From Vreelandella stevensii S18214 (GTDB lineage: Bacteria; Pseudomonadota; Gammaproteobacteria; Pseudomonadales; Halomonadaceae): a stretch of DNA of 64,000 nucleotides. The translations under genes were made by a program, and so were the position numbers. Where the stretch lies: contig NZ_AJTS01000023.1 of the NCBI RefSeq assembly GCF_000275725.1, positions 62,001 through 126,000 on the forward strand, written 5' to 3'. Below the pieces are notes generated by a model that was given only the letters and a program-made list of their open reading frames with translations, had not been told where the DNA came from and ran no database searches. This document shows positions 10,423 through 19,641 of the stretch, piece after piece; the first letter of the stretch is position 1, and the number at the start of each line of letters is the position of its first letter.

Positions 10423-10890
10423 CTAGCGGTGATAAGGGTGCCCCACCAGCAGGGTCCATGCCCGATAGAGCTGTTCGGCGAGCATGATCCGCACCAGCGG
10501 GTGCGGCAGTGTCAGCGGTGACAGCGACCAGGCCTTGTCGGCCATGGCCGAAAGAGAAGGCTCCAGCCCATCGGGCCCGCCGACCAGCAGCACCACGTCC
10601 TGGCCAGACATTCGCCAGGCATCGGCTTCCTGAGCCAGCTGCTCCGTGGTCCAGGGCTTGCCCTTGACTTCGAGAGCCACGACGATTTCATCGCCGCGCA
10701 GCTTGTCGCGGATTCGCTGAGCTTCTTGCGCCCGCGCCTTGGCGATGTCGGCGTTCTTGCCGCGCTGGCCCAGCGCGATCTCTTCGATTTCCAGGGCAAA
10801 ATCACGCGGTAGCCGTTTGCGGTAGGTTTCCACGCCTTGTTCCACCCAGGCAGGCATTTTGGTTCCCACCGCCAACAGCCGAACCTTCAT
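10423..10890 (-). CDS. rlmH: 23S rRNA (pseudouridine1915-N3)-methyltransferase
   Basis: 155-residue SPOUT-class methyltransferase that modifies pseudouridine 1915 in helix 69 of 23S rRNA. The knot-forming AdoMet site is seen in VVLLVGGPDGL (about 99-109) and the conserved C terminus LLVGHPYHR is intact. Its ATG overlaps the rsfS stop (ATGA), the usual arrangement of these two ribosome genes. Confidence 0.97.
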   Translation of the reverse strand: MKVRLLAVGTKMPAWVEQGVETYRKRLPRDFALEIEEIALGQRGKNADIAKARAQEAQRIRDKLRGDEIVVALEVKGKPWTTEQLAQEADAWRMSGQDVVLLVGGPDGLEPSLSAMADKAWSLSPLTLPHPLVRIMLAEQLYRAWTLLVGHPYHR

Positions 10891-11273
10891 GACATGGAGG
10901 CTCGCTCTTCGACCTGACGCAGTGCATCACCGATGGCGCCCGCATCGTTGGGCAGGTCTGCCCACAGACGCTCGAGGTCATACAGCGCGCGCGCTTCGGG
11001 AAGCATGACATGAACGACGATGTCACCCAGATCGACCAACACCCAATCCGCGTTCTCACCGCCTTCGACACCGCGAGGGTGCAGACCGGCAGCCTTGGCT
11101 TTCTCGACGAGGTTCTGCGCCAGCGCTGCCACATGACGGGTAGACGTACCGCTGGCAATCAACATGAGGTCGGTGACCTCGGTCAATTTCGACACGTCCA
11201 ACTGCGTAATATCACGAGCTTTAAGTTCTTCTAGCGCGTCGATGGCTAGGTTTTTCAATGTATCGATGTGCAT
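10887..11273 (-). CDS. rsfS: Ribosomal silencing factor
   Basis: 128 residues of the RsfS/Iojap family, which binds uL14 on the 50S subunit and blocks subunit joining under nutrient limitation. Characteristic segments are DLMLIASGTSTRHV, GENADWVLVDLGDIVVHVM and ARALYDLERLW. The start at 11273 is set by AGGAGT just upstream; the longer in-frame reading has no such site. It overlaps rlmH by four bases and follows nadD after 107 bases. Confidence 0.96.
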   Translation of the reverse strand: MHIDTLKNLAIDALEELKARDITQLDVSKLTEVTDLMLIASGTSTRHVAALAQNLVEKAKAAGLHPRGVEGGENADWVLVDLGDIVVHVMLPEARALYDLERLWADLPNDAGAIGDALRQVEERASMS

Positions 11274-11380
11274 GACTCCTGACGACAACCCCATTACTGA
11301 CCTGACGATGATAGGTGCCCGCCATTGGCAGCGGGCGTTTGAGGCGGCCATTGTAACGGCTTCTTTCACGACTGCCAGCG

Positions 11381-12031
11381 CTATTCGCTGGTTTGATACC
11401 AGCCCTGTTGCAAAATGGTCGTTTCCACCGCCTGTGGTAGCAGATAGCGCACACTCTCGCCCGCCTGAAGCCGTTGGCGAATATAGGTCGCGGAGATGGC
11501 CATCAGCGAGGGCAACGCCAGAACCAGCAAGTGCCCTTGAGCCTGCTGCATCATCGCTTCGACGCTGTAGACTTCACGATTGCCCACCAGTTCCTTCAGC
11601 GGTGCTGGCCAATCGTTGTTATAACCGGGTCGAGCGATCACCACGACATGCCCCAGCGCCCACAAGCGCTCGGCGCGATCCCACTGGTGAAGTCGCAAAA
11701 AGGCATCCATGCCAATGACCATCACCAGGCGGGCCGAGGAGCCGTAGACAGCGCGCAGCTCGGCCAGCGTATCCACACTATAAGAGGGGCCCGCCCGGCG
11801 CAGCTCGCGGCCATCGGCCAGCAGGCCGGGTGTATCGGCAATGCCTGCTTCCAGCAGAGCCAGCCGTTGCTGCGGCGACACTTGCGGTACGCCGCGCAGC
11901 GGCGGCTGCGGCGCAGGCACCATGTGCAGCACTTCCAGTCCCAGCGCGTCGCGTACTTCCAGGGCACTGCGTAAATGGCCGTTGTGCACCGGGTCGAAGG
12001 TGCCGCCAAACATGCCGACACGCTGACTCAT
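11381..12031 (-). CDS. nadD: Nicotinate-mononucleotide adenylyltransferase
   Basis: 216 residues. Joins nicotinate mononucleotide and ATP to nicotinate adenine dinucleotide in NAD synthesis. The nucleotidyltransferase signature [11 protein letters not shown] (residues 9-19) and the C-terminal ISATYIR (variant of ISSTxIR) are present. The start ATG overlaps the proA stop (ATGA). The C terminus is convergent with nothing; rsfS follows on the same strand. Confidence 0.96.
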   Translation of the reverse strand: MSQRVGMFGGTFDPVHNGHLRSALEVRDALGLEVLHMVPAPQPPLRGVPQVSPQQRLALLEAGIADTPGLLADGRELRRAGPSYSVDTLAELRAVYGSSARLVMVIGMDAFLRLHQWDRAERLWALGHVVVIARPGYNNDWPAPLKELVGNREVYSVEAMMQQAQGHLLVLALPSLMAISATYIRQRLQAGESVRYLLPQAVETTILQQGWYQTSE

Positions 12032-13335
12032 TGGCGAACCTGGCCATCCCCGAACACGATATATTTCTGCGTGGTCAGGCCTTCCAGGCCGACAGGGCCA
12101 CGGGCGTGCAGCTTGTCGGTGGAAATACCGATCTCCGCCCCCAGGCCGTACTCGAACCCGTCGGCAAAGCGCGTCGAGGCGTTGACGATCACCGAGCTGG
12201 AGTCCACTTCCGCCATGAAGCGACGCGCTAGGGTGTAGTCCTGGGTGACGATGGCATCGGTGTGGTGGGAGCCGTATCGTTCGATGTGTTCGATCGCTTC
12301 GTCCACGCCATCGACCACCTTGATGGCCAGGACCGGAGCGAGGTACTCCGCGTGCCAGTCCTCCTCGGTTGCTTCCAGCGCTTGGGGCAACAGCGCCCGC
12401 GTTCGCTCGCAGCCGCGCAGCTCTACCTGGTGCTCGGCGTAGGCACGCGCCAACTCCGGCAGCAGAAGGTCGGCAATCGGGGCATCCACCAGCAGGGTTT
12501 CCATGGTGTTGCAGGTGCCGTAGCGATGGGTCTTGGCATTGACGGCAATGGACAGCGCCTTGGCGGGGTCGGCGGTGGTATCAATGTACACGTGGCAAAC
12601 GCCATCCAGGTGTTTAATCACCGGCACACGCGCTTCTCGCGAAATGCGCTCGATCAACGACTTGCCGCCACGCGGGATGATCACATCGATATACTCAGGC
12701 ATGCTGATCATCTCACCCACCGCCGCGCGATCCGTGGTGGCAACCACCTGAACACTGCCCTCGGGCAAACCGGCATCCGCCAGGCCTGCCTGAATGCATT
12801 GGCTCAGAGCGGCATTGGAAGCGCGAGCTTCCGAACCACCGCGCAAGACACAGGCATTGCCGGATTTGAGGCACAGGCTAGCGGCTTCCAGGGTGACGTT
12901 GGGACGTGATTCGTAGATGATGCCGATCACCCCCAGCGGAACCCGCATCTTGCCGACCTGGATACCGCTGGGCCGATAGCTCATCCCATCGATGGCGCCC
13001 ACCGGGTCTGGCAACGCCGCCACTTGATGCAGCCCCTCGATCATGGCATCGATGCGTGCATCGTTGAGCGCCAGGCGGTCCAGCAGCGCGCTGTCCAAAC
13101 CGCTCTCCCGGCCCCGCTGCATATCCTCCTGATTGGCCTTCATGATCTCGCCACGCGACGCCTCAAGGCGCTGCGCCATGGCGTACAGCGCCTGGTTCTT
13201 GGCTTGGCTATCGGCTCGGCGCAATACGCTGGCCGCCGCGCGAGCCCCCTGCCCCAGAGCCGTCATGTAACGGGCTACATCGCCGGCCGCCAGGTGGTGT
13301 TGGGCGTCTTGTTGAAATGCGTCAGCGCTGCGCAT
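12028..13335 (-). CDS. proA: Gamma-glutamyl phosphate reductase
   Basis: 435-residue aldehyde-dehydrogenase-fold enzyme of proline synthesis, reducing glutamyl-5-phosphate to glutamate-5-semialdehyde with NADPH. The catalytic cysteine is C275 in [10 protein letters not shown], and [11 protein letters not shown] (138-148) is the family signature. ATG 13335 has a clear AGGGAG site. It is the first gene of the minus-strand block, so its promoter probably drives proA-nadD and perhaps further. In halophiles proline is also a compatible solute, but nothing here shows osmotic control. Confidence 0.97.
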   Translation of the reverse strand: MRSADAFQQDAQHHLAAGDVARYMTALGQGARAAASVLRRADSQAKNQALYAMAQRLEASRGEIMKANQEDMQRGRESGLDSALLDRLALNDARIDAMIEGLHQVAALPDPVGAIDGMSYRPSGIQVGKMRVPLGVIGIIYESRPNVTLEAASLCLKSGNACVLRGGSEARASNAALSQCIQAGLADAGLPEGSVQVVATTDRAAVGEMISMPEYIDVIIPRGGKSLIERISREARVPVIKHLDGVCHVYIDTTADPAKALSIAVNAKTHRYGTCNTMETLLVDAPIADLLLPELARAYAEHQVELRGCERTRALLPQALEATEEDWHAEYLAPVLAIKVVDGVDEAIEHIERYGSHHTDAIVTQDYTLARRFMAEVDSSSVIVNASTRFADGFEYGLGAEIGISTDKLHARGPVGLEGLTTQKYIVFGDGQVRQ

Positions 13336-13394
13336 GCGATCTCCCTATGTAAGCGATACTGAAAGTAGGTAGGCTTATATTACGCCTTGAGGGC

Positions 13395-13400
13395 ATTATA
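13395..13400 (-). promoter_or_regulatory. Candidate -10 element for the proA block
   Basis: Read on the minus strand, 13400-13395 is a perfect TATAAT located about 60 bases upstream of the proA ATG in the gap shared with the divergent gene at 13484. No good -35 hexamer is seen at the right spacing, so the call rests on the -10 box and position. Confidence 0.3.
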
Positions 13401-13483
13401 CTGGGGGATTGACAGGTTCGAGCCAAGCAATGCGTTATGCTCAGGCTGGGTGCCCCCGTTTATCAGCCAGATAGTAAGCCACC

Positions 13484-14338
13484 ATGCCAAGCAAATACAA
13501 AATCAGTCCGCTCAGGGTGACACTACTGGCCGCCGCCGTCGCGCTGGCTCTCTGGACACCCAATGCGCCCCTCATGGCCACCCTTGTGCTGTGGCTTGCG
13601 GTCGGCTGGCTACTGGTGACTGCACTGCTGCTGGATTTCAGCCATCGCCGCTCACGAGGCCTGCCCTGGCAACTGCTGGCGGGAACCCTCCTGTTGGCCC
13701 TGATTGCGGTTGCCCCTGAACGTCACCTATTGCTGATATGGGCCTGGGGTGCGGTCTTCATGCTTCCTCAACCACGCTGGGTGGCCATGTACAATGTGTG
13801 CGCAGCCCTGCTGACCTGCCTGATCATCAAACCCTTGCTGACCCTACCAGCGTGGTGCCTGCTGATCGCAACGCTTTGTATTCTGTGCCTGCTGGCCATG
13901 GCGCGTACTTACCTACTGGTGCACTTGAGCGGCACTATACGCCAGCGCCTGCGGCTGGTGCCCGGTCTCAACCTCTGGGCAGGGGAGCAGTTGCTGCGCG
14001 ATTTGGTCAAGGAGCAAACACGCTCCGAGCGGGAAGCCATTCACGCCGAGGTATTGATCATTCACCTTCGACTCCACCAGCTCTGGCCTACGGCCCACAA
14101 ACTGTGCAGCCTGCTTTATAGCTTCGAAAACGTTTACCTCCTGAATGCCACTACGCTGGCCACGCTCATGTTGGCCAGAACGCCCCGCGAGGCCGCCCAT
14201 CGTCGCCAATTGCTATGTGCGGCCCTGCCGGAGCACACCGTTTGCCAACCGCTTCCCCTGATAGAGCTTGAGCTGGAAGCGCTGACCCTGGAGGCTCTGG
14301 CCCTGATGGGTAAACAGCGGCCGAGCGTCATCACATGA
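13484..14338 (+). CDS. Six-TM membrane protein with degenerate GGDEF-like C-terminal domain
   Basis: 284 residues. Six hydrophobic segments (about 12-25, 31-51, 62-77, 82-94, 101-119, 122-147) are followed by a cytosolic domain (about 155-275). The layout of that domain (LNLWAGEQLLRDLVKEQ, then LIIHLRL, then YLLNATTLATLML and a helix with AAHRRQLL) resembles the GGDEF fold, but the position of the GGDEF loop reads LLNATTL, so no cyclase activity is expected. The stop overlaps the start of the next gene (ATGA), which has the same architecture. Fold assignment is by eye; function unknown, possibly protein-protein or nucleotide sensing. Confidence 0.6.
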   Translation: MPSKYKISPLRVTLLAAAVALALWTPNAPLMATLVLWLAVGWLLVTALLLDFSHRRSRGLPWQLLAGTLLLALIAVAPERHLLLIWAWGAVFMLPQPRWVAMYNVCAALLTCLIIKPLLTLPAWCLLIATLCILCLLAMARTYLLVHLSGTIRQRLRLVPGLNLWAGEQLLRDLVKEQTRSEREAIHAEVLIIHLRLHQLWPTAHKLCSLLYSFENVYLLNATTLATLMLARTPREAAHRRQLLCAALPEHTVCQPLPLIELELEALTLEALALMGKQRPSVIT

Positions 14339-15261
14339 CGACGTCCGTGCCCCCCAAACGGCTGATGAGCCTAGCTTACAGTGCCAGCCTGATCGTTATC
14401 TGTGCTTACACCGCTTGGCTGTACGCCATGGGCAGCTACCGTGAACTGTTGGTTCCACTGTTCATGACCACCCTGATACTGGCCAGCCTGATGATGCACC
14501 TGGGCCAGGGGGTCAAATCGTGCCTGCCGCGCCTTTTGCTGCTGGGCAGTCTGTTTCTGGTGGCGATGCACGGCGTACTGACCCACGCCAACCTGCCGCT
14601 GTATTGGTTAGGCCTGCCCCTTGCCGCCGCGTTCATTCTTCTGCCACTGTGGGGAGCGCTGGCCACCAATCTGGTCGCCATGGCCGTGATCATCTGGCAA
14701 CTGCCCACGCTGAACGAGGAGTTTGCCCTGGGCTTTGCTGCCCTGACTCTGCTGCTCGCACTGCCCCCCTGGGAGCACGCGCGGCGCAAGGCACTGCTCA
14801 GGGCTACCGACCCCCACGATAACGATTGCGATGCGTACCATATCGACACGCTCAAAGAGCGTCTGAAAAATGAGTTTCAGCGCGCCGACATGCTCAACAA
14901 GCGGTTGGCCGTGCTGGTGTTACACTTGCCGCAGCTGGACATGGCAGAGGAGCAGTTTGGCCAGCGCGCCAAGACCGCGCTGCTGGGTGCGCTGTGCAGC
15001 GAGGTCAATAGCCGCTGCCGTGATCACGACATTCTGGGCCGTGCGGGCAGTGCGACCTTCTGGCTGGTCTTGCCCGATACCAGTGAAAGCGGCGCGCTAC
15101 TCGTGAAAGAGCGCCTTCAGCGTGCCCTGTCACGGCGCGTATTGGTGGAAACAGGCCAGTTGGAAGCACGGCTAGCCACTTGCCTGCCCATGCGCAAGGA
15201 GAGCTTCGAGCGCTACCTGCAGCGTCTGGAAGCACGCGCAGAATCCATTACCCATTTATAA
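14335..15261 (+). CDS. Membrane protein with degenerate GGDEF domain (GSATF)
   Basis: 308 residues. Five or six hydrophobic segments (between about 12 and 145) precede a cytosolic domain (about 155-275) that follows the GGDEF pattern: ATDPHDND, LKERLKNEFQRADMLNKRLA, VLVLHLPQLD, then RAGSATFWLVLPDT and LVKERLQRAL. The signature GGDEF is replaced by G238-S-A-T-F242, removing the metal-binding and catalytic acids. It is translationally coupled to the preceding paralogue-like gene, suggesting a heteromeric membrane pair. Likely a non-catalytic member; whether it binds c-di-GMP or GTP is unknown. Confidence 0.65.
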   Translation: MTTSVPPKRLMSLAYSASLIVICAYTAWLYAMGSYRELLVPLFMTTLILASLMMHLGQGVKSCLPRLLLLGSLFLVAMHGVLTHANLPLYWLGLPLAAAFILLPLWGALATNLVAMAVIIWQLPTLNEEFALGFAALTLLLALPPWEHARRKALLRATDPHDNDCDAYHIDTLKERLKNEFQRADMLNKRLAVLVLHLPQLDMAEEQFGQRAKTALLGALCSEVNSRCRDHDILGRAGSATFWLVLPDTSESGALLVKERLQRALSRRVLVETGQLEARLATCLPMRKESFERYLQRLEARAESITHL

Positions 15262-15279
15262 CCGCAGACGGAGTCACTC

Positions 15280-16677
15280 TTGGCGATTGTCGATACCCTG
15301 CTCTCTCTTACTCTTTCCCCTCCTTTGCTGCTACTTCTGGTGTTGGGTATCGCCCTGGTCGAGTCGCTGGCACTCATTGGCCTGCTGGTCCCCGGGGTCG
15401 TATTGATGACTGCGGCGGCCACCCTGGCGGGCCACCAAGGGCTCGACCTGCCCTGGCTGATTGGCGCGGCGTTCATTGGCGCGATCATCGGCGACAGCGT
15501 CAGCTACTATCTGGGCTATCGGCATCGTGAGGCGGTGTTGTCCCGCTGGCCGCTGTCGCTTCACCCCGAGTGGGTGGGACGTGGGGCACGCTTTTTCGAA
15601 CGCTATGGGGTCTACTCGGTCTTCATTGGCCGCTTCGTCGGGCCTGTCCGCCCGGTGATCCCGCTGGTGGCCGGCATGATGCAAATGCCGGCACGCACCT
15701 TCGCCTGGGCAAACATTACCTCGGCAGCGCTCTGGGCTCCCGCCTATGTACTGCCTGGCTATCTGGTCGGCCATACCTGGCAGCAGCGGCTGAACCTGCC
15801 CACGAACGTGGAAATGGCCGTCATTCTGATTGCCGCCACGGTGGTGGTATTGGCCGTGGTGTTTTCATGGGGGCGCGCCCAGGTAGACCGCCAGGGGCGC
15901 GTCTATTTTGCGCTGGCACGCATCGTGCGGCGCATTCCGATCATGCGCCGCCCCTGGTTGGCCATGAGCCGTTCGGGGGAAGTGCCGCTGGGCTCACTGC
16001 TGCTGCTCATTACCGCGCTTACCGGGGCCTCCGCCTGGACGCTGTACGTGATGCACCATGTGACGCCGCTGACGGTCGATCTGGAAGCCCAGCGGCTATT
16101 CGACTGGCTCGACTCCCCCTGGCTTGCCCACGCCAGCCTGCTATTGGCCATGATCGGTGACAAGGCGGGCATCGTGGCACTGGTCAGCCCGTGGGCGTGC
16201 TGGCTGCTGGTGGTCAAACGCTTCGATGCACTGCTGCATGGGGCTCTGGCCCTTGGCGGCATTGCCCTGATCAACACGTTCGGCAAGGCGCTGTTCGCCC
16301 GGGCACGCCCCACCACCCCAGACCACCTGACCGGCTCATACGCCTACCCCAGCGCGCACACCTCTACCTGGGTGGTGATGATCGGGCTGGCGGCCGCCGT
16401 GATGGCTGCGCGGCTGCCCCGCCAGCGGCGCGCCTGGGTCTACTGGATGGCCATTGCCGTGACGCTGCCGATGGCGCTCTCGCGTTTGGCACTGGGCGTA
16501 CACTGGCTGAGTGATCTGGTGGGAGGCGCGCTCATGGGGCTGGTGGTCTGCGCCCTGATTCAGCTCAACTGGCAGCGGCGCTATCGTGCGCCGCTACCCG
16601 CCATCCCCTGGGTGACGCTCACAGGAGCATCGCTGCTGCTGGTGAGCGCGAGAATGCTACTGTTCGGGCCGGTTTGA
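15280..16677 (+). CDS. DedA-PAP2 fusion membrane protein
   Basis: 465 residues. N-terminal DedA/VTT half (about 1-200) with FIGRFVGPVRPVIPLVAG (115-132), implicated in lipid-carrier recycling; C-terminal PAP2 phosphatase half (about 235-440) with the three motifs K336-x6-RP (KALFARARP), PSAH (357-360) and SRLALGVHWLSD (401-412). The phosphatase presumably acts on undecaprenyl or phosphatidyl phosphates, a substrate inferred from the family. The start is TTG at 15280, with GGAG eight bases upstream; no ATG is near. It follows the GGDEF-like pair by 18 bases and may be co-transcribed. Confidence 0.9.
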   Translation: MAIVDTLLSLTLSPPLLLLLVLGIALVESLALIGLLVPGVVLMTAAATLAGHQGLDLPWLIGAAFIGAIIGDSVSYYLGYRHREAVLSRWPLSLHPEWVGRGARFFERYGVYSVFIGRFVGPVRPVIPLVAGMMQMPARTFAWANITSAALWAPAYVLPGYLVGHTWQQRLNLPTNVEMAVILIAATVVVLAVVFSWGRAQVDRQGRVYFALARIVRRIPIMRRPWLAMSRSGEVPLGSLLLLITALTGASAWTLYVMHHVTPLTVDLEAQRLFDWLDSPWLAHASLLLAMIGDKAGIVALVSPWACWLLVVKRFDALLHGALALGGIALINTFGKALFARARPTTPDHLTGSYAYPSAHTSTWVVMIGLAAAVMAARLPRQRRAWVYWMAIAVTLPMALSRLALGVHWLSDLVGGALMGLVVCALIQLNWQRRYRAPLPAIPWVTLTGASLLLVSARMLLFGPV

Positions 16678-16686
16678 CGGCGCCAT

Positions 16687-16734
16687 CGCGTGGCTGGCTC
16701 GGGCTGGCGTGATCAGCCCAGCGCCAGCCACGCG
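16687..16734. terminator. Large inverted repeat between convergent DedA-PAP2 and LysE genes
   Basis: CGCGTGGCTGGC (16687-16698) pairs exactly with GCCAGCCACGCG (16723-16734); within the loop GGGCT and AGCCC can pair as well. The right arm lies in the last codons of the lysE-type gene. No T tract follows on either strand, so it may be a Rho-type or stabilising hairpin rather than an intrinsic terminator. Confidence 0.45.
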
Positions 16735-17333
16735 CCCACGCCAAACATCAGCGTCCCGGCAATGCGGTTCAACAGTCGTACGTTACCGCTTTTGCCCAGC
16801 ACGCGACGCAGCGTCTTGCCTCCCGTGGCATACACCAGCATGCTGCCGAACTCGATGATCAGGATCAACGCGATCAACAGGCTGAGCTGGGGGGCCAGCG
16901 GGCGGCTGCTGTCCAGAAACGGCGGCAGCAGCACCATGAAGAATGCCCAGCCCTTGGGGTTGGCCACGGCGGTCACCAGCCCCTGCATGGCCAACTGCCA
17001 GCGGCCTGCTGGCGGGCCTGCATCCAGCGTATCGGGAATGGCCATGCGGCCCCGCGAGCGCCACATCATCACCCCCAGATACGCCAGATAAGCCCCACCG
17101 ATCCACTTGAACGCAGTGAACAGCTCAGGCTGGCGCAACATCAACGCGGCCACCCCTGCCCCTGCCGCCGCGGCCACCAGGCCCACGCCAATCAACTCAC
17201 CAATCATCATCCAGAGCGTACGCTTCACCCCCTGGGTCATCCCCAGCACCATGGCCAGCGTCATGCACATGCCGGGAGTCAGCGATACGAACAGAAAGGT
17301 TGGCACGAAGACCGATAGAGTAGCCCATGACAT
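16713..17333 (-). CDS. LysE/RhtB-family amino acid exporter
   Basis: 206 residues, about six membrane segments. The N-terminal LTPGMCMTLAMVLGMTQG (near 16-33) and central TAVANPKGWAFFM are typical of LysE/RhtB transporters that export amino acids or related small molecules. ATG 17333 is preceded by AAGGAAG. The substrate cannot be told from sequence. It is convergent with the DedA-PAP2 gene and 81 bases downstream of ubiX on the same strand. Confidence 0.88.
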   Translation of the reverse strand: MSWATLSVFVPTFLFVSLTPGMCMTLAMVLGMTQGVKRTLWMMIGELIGVGLVAAAAGAGVAALMLRQPELFTAFKWIGGAYLAYLGVMMWRSRGRMAIPDTLDAGPPAGRWQLAMQGLVTAVANPKGWAFFMVLLPPFLDSSRPLAPQLSLLIALILIIEFGSMLVYATGGKTLRRVLGKSGNVRLLNRIAGTLMFGVGAWLALG

Positions 17334-17414
17334 GGTGACGCTTCCTTGTGATGAACGGTGACGAAAGTCAGTGATATGGCGAATCGTAGGCACAAAAGTG
17401 TGGCCCCGCCGGGA

Positions 17415-18029
17415 TTACCCTTCGCCCCAGCGTGGCATCAGGCGGTGCTCGATACCCAGCTGGTTGAGAATCCGCGCGACGATGAAATCGATCAGATCCT
17501 CCATGGACTGGGGGCGATGATAGAACCCCGGCGCGGCAGGCAGGATCACCACGCCCAGGCGACTCAGGGTGAGCATGTGCTCCAGGTGAATGGGAGAAAA
17601 AGGACTCTCCCGGGGCACCATGACCAGCGTGCGCCGCTCCTTGATCGCTACATCGGCGGCACGCTCGATCAGGTTGTTGCTGGCCCCGGTGGCCACCGCA
17701 GAGAGGGTGCCGGTGGAACACGGGCAGATCACCATGGCGGAAGGCGCGCCGGAGCCCGAGGCCACGGGGGCCATCCAGTCTTCACGCCCAAAGCAGCGAA
17801 TTTGTCCGGGCCTGGCACCGCTTTGCGCCACCAGGGCCTCCTCCAGTCGCTGAGGCTGAGCAGGCAGCGATACCTCCGTTTCCGTGGCAATGACCATATG
17901 GGCCGCCTTGGAAATTATCACCCACACTTCATGGCCCGCCTCGACCAGCACGTCGATCAAGCGCAGGCCATACTGGGCCCCCGAAGCGCCCGTCAGCGCC
18001 ACCGTCACAGGGGGTTTGAACTCACTCAT
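17415..18029 (-). CDS. ubiX: Flavin prenyltransferase UbiX
   Basis: 204 residues. Makes prenylated FMN, the cofactor of the UbiD decarboxylase in ubiquinone synthesis. Visible family motifs are TGASGAQYGLRL (about 13-24), CPCSTGTLSAVATGASNNLI and PRESPFSPIHLE. I start at ATG 18029; it overlaps the mpl stop by eight bases. The mpl-ubiX pairing is common in Pseudomonas-like bacteria. No ubiD is in this window. Confidence 0.95.
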   Translation of the reverse strand: MSEFKPPVTVALTGASGAQYGLRLIDVLVEAGHEVWVIISKAAHMVIATETEVSLPAQPQRLEEALVAQSGARPGQIRCFGREDWMAPVASGSGAPSAMVICPCSTGTLSAVATGASNNLIERAADVAIKERRTLVMVPRESPFSPIHLEHMLTLSRLGVVILPAAPGFYHRPQSMEDLIDFIVARILNQLGIEHRLMPRWGEG

Positions 18030-19422
18030 CGGATACTCCCGTTGCAGGGTTTGCCGCTGCCAGCGCCGCCAACAGGCGCTCATGAACACCATCGAAACCA
18101 CCGTTGGACATCACCACGATACGGTCCAGAGGTGACGCCTGGGTGACCACTGCCTGCACCAGTGCGTCGATATCCCGATACAGCGACGCCCGCGACCCTT
18201 GCGCCTCTACCAGAGAGTCCATCGACCACTCCACGCCAGCAGGCTGGAACCAGAAGCTGTGATCTGCATCGGCAACGCTTTCGTTCAGACGTTCACGCAG
18301 CGCGCCCAGCCGCATGGTGTTGGAGCGCGGCTCGATCACGGCCAGCAGCCGCCCCCGCGGTGTGGCGGCACGCAAGCCCTGCAGCGTGGCGGCAATGGCC
18401 GTGGGATGGTGGGCAAAGTCGTCGATCACCTGAATGCCGTTGACCTCGCCACGCACCTCCTGACGACGACGGGGCGTCTGGAAGCGTGCCAGCGCCGCGC
18501 AGGCACGCGGCAGGTTCACCCCGCACAGTCGTGCGGCCGCCAAGGCGGCCAAAGCATTGCGGGCGTTGTGCTCCCCCGTGAGCGACCACTCCACCACGCC
18601 GTCCTCCTCGTCCTGCTCACGGCTATACAGCACCTGAAAGCGGCTGGCGTCGGCATGCTCCAGACGCAGCTGCCACTGGCTGTCGGACTCGCTGCCAAAG
18701 CGGGTGACCGGGCTCCAGCTGCCCATGGCCAGCACACGATCCAGCGCGAGCTGCTGGTCAGCCACCAGCAGATGCCCCTTGCCTGGCACGGTACGCACCA
18801 GGTGGTGGAACTGGCGTTCGATGGCGGCCAGGTCGGGAAAGATATCGGCGTGGTCGAATTCGAGGTTGTTCATCACGGCGATCGTCGGGCGGTAGTGCAC
18901 GAACTTGGAGCGCTTGTCGAAAAAGGCCGTATCGTACTCGTCCGCCTCGACCACGAACGGTGCTGCTGCGCCTCCTAGCCTGGCCGACACGCCAAAGTTG
19001 CGCGGCACACCGCCAATCAGAAAGCCGGGCTCCAGGCCTGCGCTCTCCAGCAGCCAGGCCAACAGGCTGGCCGTGGTGGTCTTGCCGTGGGTGCCCGCCA
19101 CGGCAATGACCCGGCGGCCCGGCAGCACGTACTCCGCCAGCCACTGGGCACCCGAGGTGTAGCGCAGGCCGCTATCGAGCAGCGCCTCGACTTCCGGGTT
19201 ACCGCGTGAGAGAGCGTTGCCCACCACCACAAGGTCCAACGGGCCCTGCAGGTTGTCGGCGCGATACCCCTCCATCAGCGTGATGCCCGCCTCGGCGAGC
19301 TGAGTGCTCATGGGCGGATACACGTTCGCATCCGACCCACTCACCTCGTGCCCCAACTCTCGGGCCAGCAGCGCAAGACTGCCCATAAAGGTGCCGCAGA
19401 TACCAATCACATGTAAACGCAT
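18022..19422 (-). CDS. mpl: UDP-MurNAc:L-alanyl-gamma-D-glutamyl-meso-DAP ligase
   Basis: 466-residue Mur-ligase-family enzyme that reattaches recovered murein tripeptide to UDP-MurNAc in cell-wall recycling. It starts with the HVIGICGTFMG fingerprint, has the ATP loop AGTHGKTTT (109-117) and the metal/ATP region NNLEFDHADIFPD, and ends with the Mur ligase C domain (DDFAHHPTAI). ATG 19422 follows AGGAG at ideal spacing. Co-transcribed with ubiX. Confidence 0.95.
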   Translation of the reverse strand: MRLHVIGICGTFMGSLALLARELGHEVSGSDANVYPPMSTQLAEAGITLMEGYRADNLQGPLDLVVVGNALSRGNPEVEALLDSGLRYTSGAQWLAEYVLPGRRVIAVAGTHGKTTTASLLAWLLESAGLEPGFLIGGVPRNFGVSARLGGAAAPFVVEADEYDTAFFDKRSKFVHYRPTIAVMNNLEFDHADIFPDLAAIERQFHHLVRTVPGKGHLLVADQQLALDRVLAMGSWSPVTRFGSESDSQWQLRLEHADASRFQVLYSREQDEEDGVVEWSLTGEHNARNALAALAAARLCGVNLPRACAALARFQTPRRRQEVRGEVNGIQVIDDFAHHPTAIAATLQGLRAATPRGRLLAVIEPRSNTMRLGALRERLNESVADADHSFWFQPAGVEWSMDSLVEAQGSRASLYRDIDALVQAVVTQASPLDRIVVMSNGGFDGVHERLLAALAAANPATGVSDE

Positions 19423-19641
19423 GGGCGAGCGCTCCTTCCATGACCCTGACAACGGACTGAAATATCAGCCTAAATGCATACATTGGGGGAAAGATTATCA
19501 TGCCCGGGACGCCAGCTCATCTGGTTCCCTTCGCGACACCCGGTATCAGGGCAGGAAAGTGACAATGGGTGGCTTTTGATGCAGGATGCGGCACCTATTG
19601 ACCTAAACCACCCCGCTGCGCTGGCGAGAGGAGCTTTTATC

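Noticed and set aside
11317-11336. GCCCGC-N8-GCGGGC hairpin between nadD and rsfS
   Set aside because: Short stem, no T run in the direction of transcription; could be chance in GC-rich sequence.
13409-13425. GGTTCGAGCC, T-loop-like sequence suggesting a tRNA
   Set aside because: No acceptor, D or anticodon stems can be drawn around it; no tRNA was recognised anywhere in the window.
13409-13441. TTGACA ... TATGCT as promoter for the gene at 13484
   Set aside because: The spacer would be 21 bases, too long for sigma-70.
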